Shown here piece after piece: positions 60,041 to 64,000 of a DNA stretch of 64,000 bases (the first letter of the stretch is position 1; each line of letters begins with the position of its first letter). The stretch lies in assembly GCF_943192915.1 (NCBI RefSeq), contig NZ_CALPCD010000002.1:186001-250000 (forward strand). Reading direction: 5' to 3'. The position numbers and the translations under genes are program-made. The notes below the pieces were generated by a model. The model did no database searches, was not told the DNA's origin, and saw only the letters and a program-made list of their open reading frames with translations. Source of the DNA: Anaerotardibacter muris (GTDB lineage Bacteria > Actinomycetota > Coriobacteriia > Coriobacteriales > Eggerthellaceae).

Positions 60041-61366
60041 TTACTTGGCAGCTACCAGGTCAGCCTTCACGCCGTTGTTAGAACCGATGACCTGCTTGGT
60101 CTCGAGTTCCTTGATCTGATCGGCGGTATAGCCGAGCGCAGTAAGGATCTCTTCGTTGTTCTCACCCAGGTTAGGAGCACGCTTATAATCAGGAGCGAAG
60201 TTGCTCATCGTGAACGGCAGACCGATGGTCTTGAAGGAGCCACGAGCCTTATCCTGATCGATCTCGACGATGGTACCGTCGGAATTCAGGTCGGGGTCGT
60301 TCTCGAGCTCGTACCAGTCCATGACCGGGCCCACCGGAACGCCCTTAGCGCCCAGTTCCTTGGTAAGGGTGTACTTGTCGTACTGCATGGTGTATTCCTC
60401 AACACGCTTGTACACTTCTGCCTTATGCTCGTCACGCGCATTCGCGGTGTTGAACTTCGGGTCGGTCAACCAATCTTGGAAGCCCATTGCGTTGCAGAAC
60501 TCCTCGAAGCCCTTTTCAGACTGCTGGATAACGATGTAAACGTATGCGTTGGGGTCGGTCTCCCAGCCCTTTGCACGGTAGCACCAGCCAAGGACCAGGC
60601 CGCCTTCTGCATTCTCACCACGAGGAATTGCCTTACCCCACTTGATGTTGGGGTATGCAGCGTAGTAAGAAAGCTCGCCCAGGTTATCCAAGATCAACTG
60701 GTCACGAAGCTTGATACGGCACAGGTTCAGAACTGCGTTCTGCATGGACTGATAGACGTAGCAGCCCTCACCAGTCTTCTGACGCTGAAGCAGCGCAGAA
60801 AGAATACCGATGAGCAGATGCATACCGGAGTTAGAGTCGCCCAGTGCAGCACCAGACTGCGTAGGAGCAGTGTTGTCGCCCGTATTCCAACCAGTGGAAG
60901 ACGCTGCGCCACCAGCGCTCTGAGCAACAGGCTCGAATGCCTTCACATGCTCGAAGCGGCTGCCCTGATTGAAGCCCTTCAGAGATGCCATGATCAGCTT
61001 CGGGTTCAGCTTATGGACCTCGTCCCAACCAAAACCGAGCTTCTCAACATCGCCAGGACCGATGTTCTCGACGAAGATGTCTGCATCTTTCAGCAGATCG
61101 GTAAGGATCTTCTTGCCTTCAGGATCCTTCATGTCCAGCGTAATGGACTTCTTGTTCGCATTCAGCTGAAGGAAGTACAGGGAATAGGAACCGTCAACGT
61201 CGTTCATCTCGCTACGCGTTGGGTCGCCGCCGTTTACTTTCTCCAACTTAATGACTTCTGCGCCCATCCATGCCAAGAGCTGAGTACAAGAGGGACCAGA
61301 CTGAACCTGCGTCCAGTCGATGACCTTGATACCAGCCAGGGGGGCGGTATTCGTTGAATCTGCCAT
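60041..61366 (-). CDS. frc: Formyl-CoA:oxalate CoA-transferase-like enzyme (class III CoA-transferase)
   Basis: 441 residues, close to the family length (~416-428). Alignment by eye with E. coli/Oxalobacter Frc is good throughout: GIKVIDWTQVQSGPSCTQLL, the catalytic Asp177 in AALGDSNSGMHLLIGIL, and KGWETDPNAYVYIVIQ. The enzyme would swap CoA between formyl-CoA and oxalate, the first half of oxalate breakdown. The flexible glycine loop of Frc (GGGGQP) is changed here to EGGLVL (residues 254-259), so the substrate could differ. No oxalyl-CoA decarboxylase gene is in the window. Initiation is at ATG 61366 with AGGTG upstream. Confidence 0.78.
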   Translation of the reverse strand: MADSTNTAPLAGIKVIDWTQVQSGPSCTQLLAWMGAEVIKLEKVNGGDPTRSEMNDVDGSYSLYFLQLNANKKSITLDMKDPEGKKILTDLLKDADIFVENIGPGDVEKLGFGWDEVHKLNPKLIMASLKGFNQGSRFEHVKAFEPVAQSAGGAASSTGWNTGDNTAPTQSGAALGDSNSGMHLLIGILSALLQRQKTGEGCYVYQSMQNAVLNLCRIKLRDQLILDNLGELSYYAAYPNIKWGKAIPRGENAEGGLVLGWCYRAKGWETDPNAYVYIVIQQSEKGFEEFCNAMGFQDWLTDPKFNTANARDEHKAEVYKRVEEYTMQYDKYTLTKELGAKGVPVGPVMDWYELENDPDLNSDGTIVEIDQDKARGSFKTIGLPFTMSNFAPDYKRAPNLGENNEEILTALGYTADQIKELETKQVIGSNNGVKADLVAAK

Positions 61367-61509
61367 ATCAATACACCTCGGTTCGGTAGGTTGTCACAAG
61401 CCTTTTGCTTGATAACGGTACAAGATTCATTCTAGGCACGAAAGAAGCTGGCCTTACCCGCAATGAGCATCGTAGAACCAATCGTAAGCCCACGGTTGCC
61501 CTCCTGTAA

Positions 61510-61543
61510 TAAACGAAGGGACACCGCATAGCGATATCCCTTC
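61510..61543 (-). terminator. Terminator candidate after nifJ
   Basis: GAAGGGA (61515-61521) and TCCCTTC (61537-61543) form the outer stem of a hairpin with further partial pairing inside. On the minus strand it is followed by GTTTATTA. It lies ~30 bp past the nifJ stop. Confidence 0.6.
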
Positions 61544-61571
61544 ATCTTGCTGCTGGCTTATATGGAGCTTC

Positions 61572-64000
61572 CTAAAGCGCCGAAGGATCATTTATAGGCT
61601 TATAGACCTCTACCTCACGGGTAAGATGCTCGAAATCTTGCATCACTTCTTTGGAAAGTTCGCTATGCAAGCGCTTAGCTCGAGTTGGTTCGCGATCCAT
61701 CAAAGTGGCGAAGCGATCCTGTTCGTCCAAGAAATCCTCGAGCTTACCATCGGGCGTTTTGTAGTCGATGATGAGCGGATCTTTGCCCGCGTCTGCAAGA
61801 CGTGGATCGAAGCGGAAGAGCGGCCAATAGCCTGAATGCACTGCTTCCTTGGATGCCGACATCACCGTGGACATACCTTCCTTCAAGCCCCACGAGATGC
61901 ACGGACACAATCCGATGACGATAGAGGGGCCATCATAGGAATCCGCTTCGTGAAGCGCCTGGATCAACTGGTTCATGTCTGCACCCAAGCACACCTGAGC
62001 CACGTAGACATAGCCGTAATCCATGCACATCTCTCCCAACGGCTTGCGCGGCGTGGGCTTGCCATCGAGCGAGAAACCAGAGACCGAACCCAGTTGAGTT
62101 GCCTTGCTCATCTCGCCACCAGTGTTCGAATAGCCCTCGGTATCGAGCACCAACAGATTGATGTTCTCACCAGAGGCGATCACTTCGTCCAGGCCGTCAT
62201 AGTCGATGTCGTATGCCCAACCATCGCCGCCCACAGCCCAAACGCTCTTCTTAGCAAGCACCTCTCCGTAATCGGTGATGGTATCAGCCAGCTTTTCCGC
62301 CTCCGCCGAAAGCGAGGGGCGCGCTTCTTTGAGCGCCGAGAGTAATTCAGCACCGATGCTCTTTGACCGAGCAGGATCTTCGGCGGCCTTGAGCCAATCC
62401 TCCATCAGGTCGTGGACCTTCGCTGGGAGGGCACCAGCACCGAGCGCTACCGCATCCTTCACAGCAGTTTTCAGTATGTTTCGCCTGATAGATACCGCCT
62501 TCATGATGCCATACCCATATTCAGCGTTGTCCTCGAACAACGAATTGCCCCAAGCCGGACCATGGCCATCAGCCGTAGTGGTATACGGCATCGCGGGGCT
62601 GTAGGCGCCCCAGATGGAACTGCAACCAGTAGCGTTAGCGATGATGAGGCGTTCACCAAAGAGCTGCGTGAGCAACTTCACATAAGGGGTCTCGCCGCAA
62701 CCACCACAGCACCCCGAGAACTCCAAGAGCGGCTTGCGCAACTGAGTGCCTACCACCGTGGTGTCGGGCATACGATCATCCTTCAAGCTGATGTGCTCTT
62801 GGGCGAAGCTCAAGTTCTCGATCTGTGGTGCAAGGTCTTCATCAATGGGATGCATGGTCAATGCCTTGCCTGGAGCAGGACAATTATGTGCGCAGCTTCC
62901 ACAACCCACGCAATCCTGAGCGTAATTCTGGATGCGCAACTGCAAACCCTTCAAGGATGGATTCTTCGCATCCACGGTAACGAAGGACTCTGGCGCGCCC
63001 GCCATCTCTTCTTCAGTTGCAAGATAGGGCCTGATAGCGGCATGAGGACATACGAACGAGCACTGGAAGCACTGCACGCATTTCTGCGGATCCCAGCGCG
63101 GCGTATTGTTCGCCACGGTACGCTTTTCGTATTGTGAAGTTCCTGGCGGCACCAAGCCTGCGGGGTCGAAAGCGGAAACGGGCAGCTTGTCGCCTTGCAA
63201 ATGCTCGATGGGCCAAAATACCTTCTCCAGGTAATTCTCGAAGGAAGGATCTTTCGGCATCGGAGCCGCTCCTTCGGCGCCTTTCGAAACAGCTGCTTTC
63301 TGATCTTTCGCATCCGGATCCGTGGCACTGCCCCACGACGCTGGATAGTTCACCTGCTTCAGTTCGGAAAGTGCGCTTCGGATCGCTTTGATATCTGCCT
63401 CGATCACCGCTTGACCCTTTTCGGCATAGGTCACTTTGATCTGTTCTTCGAGCTTTTCGATGGCCAGATCAAGATCGATCGCGCCCGAGAGCTTGAAATA
63501 GACCATTTCCATGATCAGATTGATGCGTGCACCAAGTCCTAGCTTCTGCGCAATGCCATTGGCATCGATGATGAAGAAGCGGCTCTGCTTATCTGCGATG
63601 CTCTTGCGCACGCTAGCGGGAATCTTCTCTTCAAGCTCCGCCTCGCTCCACGAGGTATTCAGCACGAAGGCACCGCCCTCTTTCAGCCTGTCGAGCATCG
63701 AATACCCGCGGCGCACGTAGATGTCCTTATGGCACGCCAGATAGTCGGCATCGCTAATAAGATAAGGCCTGTTCACGGGCTTGTCTGCCACTCTCATATA
63801 CGAAATGGTCAAACCACCCGACTTCTTGGAGTCGAACCAAGAATATTCCTGTACGAACTTGTCGGTATTGTTACTGATGATGGTGGCTGCCATCTTGTTC
63901 GCGCTGACGGTACCATCAGAGCCAAAGCCGTAGAAGACCGCCTGAGCCATATCCGCTCGAGGCAGATCGAGCGGCTTGCCAACATCCAACGAAAGATGGG
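61572..64000 (-). CDS. nifJ: Pyruvate:ferredoxin (flavodoxin) oxidoreductase NifJ (5' partial)
   Basis: About 809 residues are visible and the frame stays open to the right edge; full-length family members are ~1170-1200 residues, so the first third is missing. The visible part starts in the domain III region (LDLPRADMAQAVFYGFGSDG). It contains the two-[4Fe-4S] ferredoxin domain (CVQCFQCSFVCPHAAIRP and CVGCGSCAHNCPAPGKA), then the thiamine-diphosphate domain (SGCCGGCGETPYVKLLTQLF, VWAVGGDGWAYDIDYDGLDE, LDTEGYSNTGGEMSKAT). It splits pyruvate with CoA to acetyl-CoA, CO2 and reduced ferredoxin in anaerobes. This points to a strictly or facultatively anaerobic host. Confidence 0.95.
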   Translation of the reverse strand, partial: HLSLDVGKPLDLPRADMAQAVFYGFGSDGTVSANKMAATIISNNTDKFVQEYSWFDSKKSGGLTISYMRVADKPVNRPYLISDADYLACHKDIYVRRGYSMLDRLKEGGAFVLNTSWSEAELEEKIPASVRKSIADKQSRFFIIDANGIAQKLGLGARINLIMEMVYFKLSGAIDLDLAIEKLEEQIKVTYAEKGQAVIEADIKAIRSALSELKQVNYPASWGSATDPDAKDQKAAVSKGAEGAAPMPKDPSFENYLEKVFWPIEHLQGDKLPVSAFDPAGLVPPGTSQYEKRTVANNTPRWDPQKCVQCFQCSFVCPHAAIRPYLATEEEMAGAPESFVTVDAKNPSLKGLQLRIQNYAQDCVGCGSCAHNCPAPGKALTMHPIDEDLAPQIENLSFAQEHISLKDDRMPDTTVVGTQLRKPLLEFSGCCGGCGETPYVKLLTQLFGERLIIANATGCSSIWGAYSPAMPYTTTADGHGPAWGNSLFEDNAEYGYGIMKAVSIRRNILKTAVKDAVALGAGALPAKVHDLMEDWLKAAEDPARSKSIGAELLSALKEARPSLSAEAEKLADTITDYGEVLAKKSVWAVGGDGWAYDIDYDGLDEVIASGENINLLVLDTEGYSNTGGEMSKATQLGSVSGFSLDGKPTPRKPLGEMCMDYGYVYVAQVCLGADMNQLIQALHEADSYDGPSIVIGLCPCISWGLKEGMSTVMSASKEAVHSGYWPLFRFDPRLADAGKDPLIIDYKTPDGKLEDFLDEQDRFATLMDREPTRAKRLHSELSKEVMQDFEHLTREVEVYKPINDPSAL

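Noticed and set aside
60425..61357. Plus-strand 310-codon open frame
   Set aside because: Antisense to the Frc-like gene, which aligns along its full length with known enzymes.
1..64000. tRNA, rRNA, riboswitch or insertion-sequence features
   Set aside because: Reading both strands gave no cloverleaf with CCA-side features, no conserved riboswitch core and no transposase. Computational scans (tRNAscan, Rfam) were not available to exclude weak ones.

Overview
The window comes from a moderate-GC Gram-positive actinobacterium, most likely of the class Coriobacteriia (Eggerthellaceae or a relative). The pointers are tandem choline-binding GWxK...WYYL repeats in nine proteins, an HTH-LicC-LicA fusion, a GlfT2-like glycosyltransferase, an amino-acid ABC permease with an N-terminal extracytoplasmic domain, a formyl-CoA transferase and a pyruvate:ferredoxin oxidoreductase. 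Genus and species cannot be fixed from the sequence. No tRNA, rRNA, insertion sequence, prophage or CRISPR array was seen.

Bases 1-23,200 are a cell-surface glycopolymer locus. A TagH/Wzt-type exporter ATPase fused to a CWB2 domain enters from the left edge. A long minus-strand run follows: a GT-B transferase, a DHHW protein, an MBOAT O-acyltransferase, a GlfT2-like transferase, a polytopic membrane protein, a double GT2 protein, a DUF2304 protein and a DPM1-like GT2. A plus-strand operon encodes LicD, a Wzx-like flippase, a TagD-like glycerol-3-phosphate cytidylyltransferase and a second LicD. Then come another GT2, a choline-binding GH46 chitosanase, and the choline uptake/activation pair licB and HTH-licC-licA. 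Together these could make, O-acylate, flip or export, and decorate a glycerol-phosphate/galactofuranose-type polymer with phosphocholine.

Bases 23,400-44,700 hold eight more choline-binding proteins, all on the minus strand. They are a repeat-only protein with an acidic tail, an L,D-transpeptidase, an amidase-glucosaminidase, a transglutaminase-like protein, an Ig-like repeat protein, two proteins whose transglutaminase domains have lost the catalytic Cys and His, and a large subtilase. Six of them form one tightly packed array (27,595-44,689). The locus therefore appears to encode both the phosphocholine ligand and the proteins that bind it.

Bases 44,900-64,000 are mostly housekeeping: a DPM1-like GT2, a glutaredoxin-like protein, an RND (HAE1/SwrC-like) pump with a coiled-coil insert, an HdeD-like membrane protein, proC, htpG behind a perfect CIRCE operator, a membrane-anchored NodB deacetylase, a three-gene polar amino-acid ABC transporter, a formyl-CoA:oxalate CoA-transferase-like enzyme, and the C-terminal two thirds of NifJ running off the right edge. 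Three copies of a GGGGACGGGTTCATTT-type palindromic repeat lie between genes.
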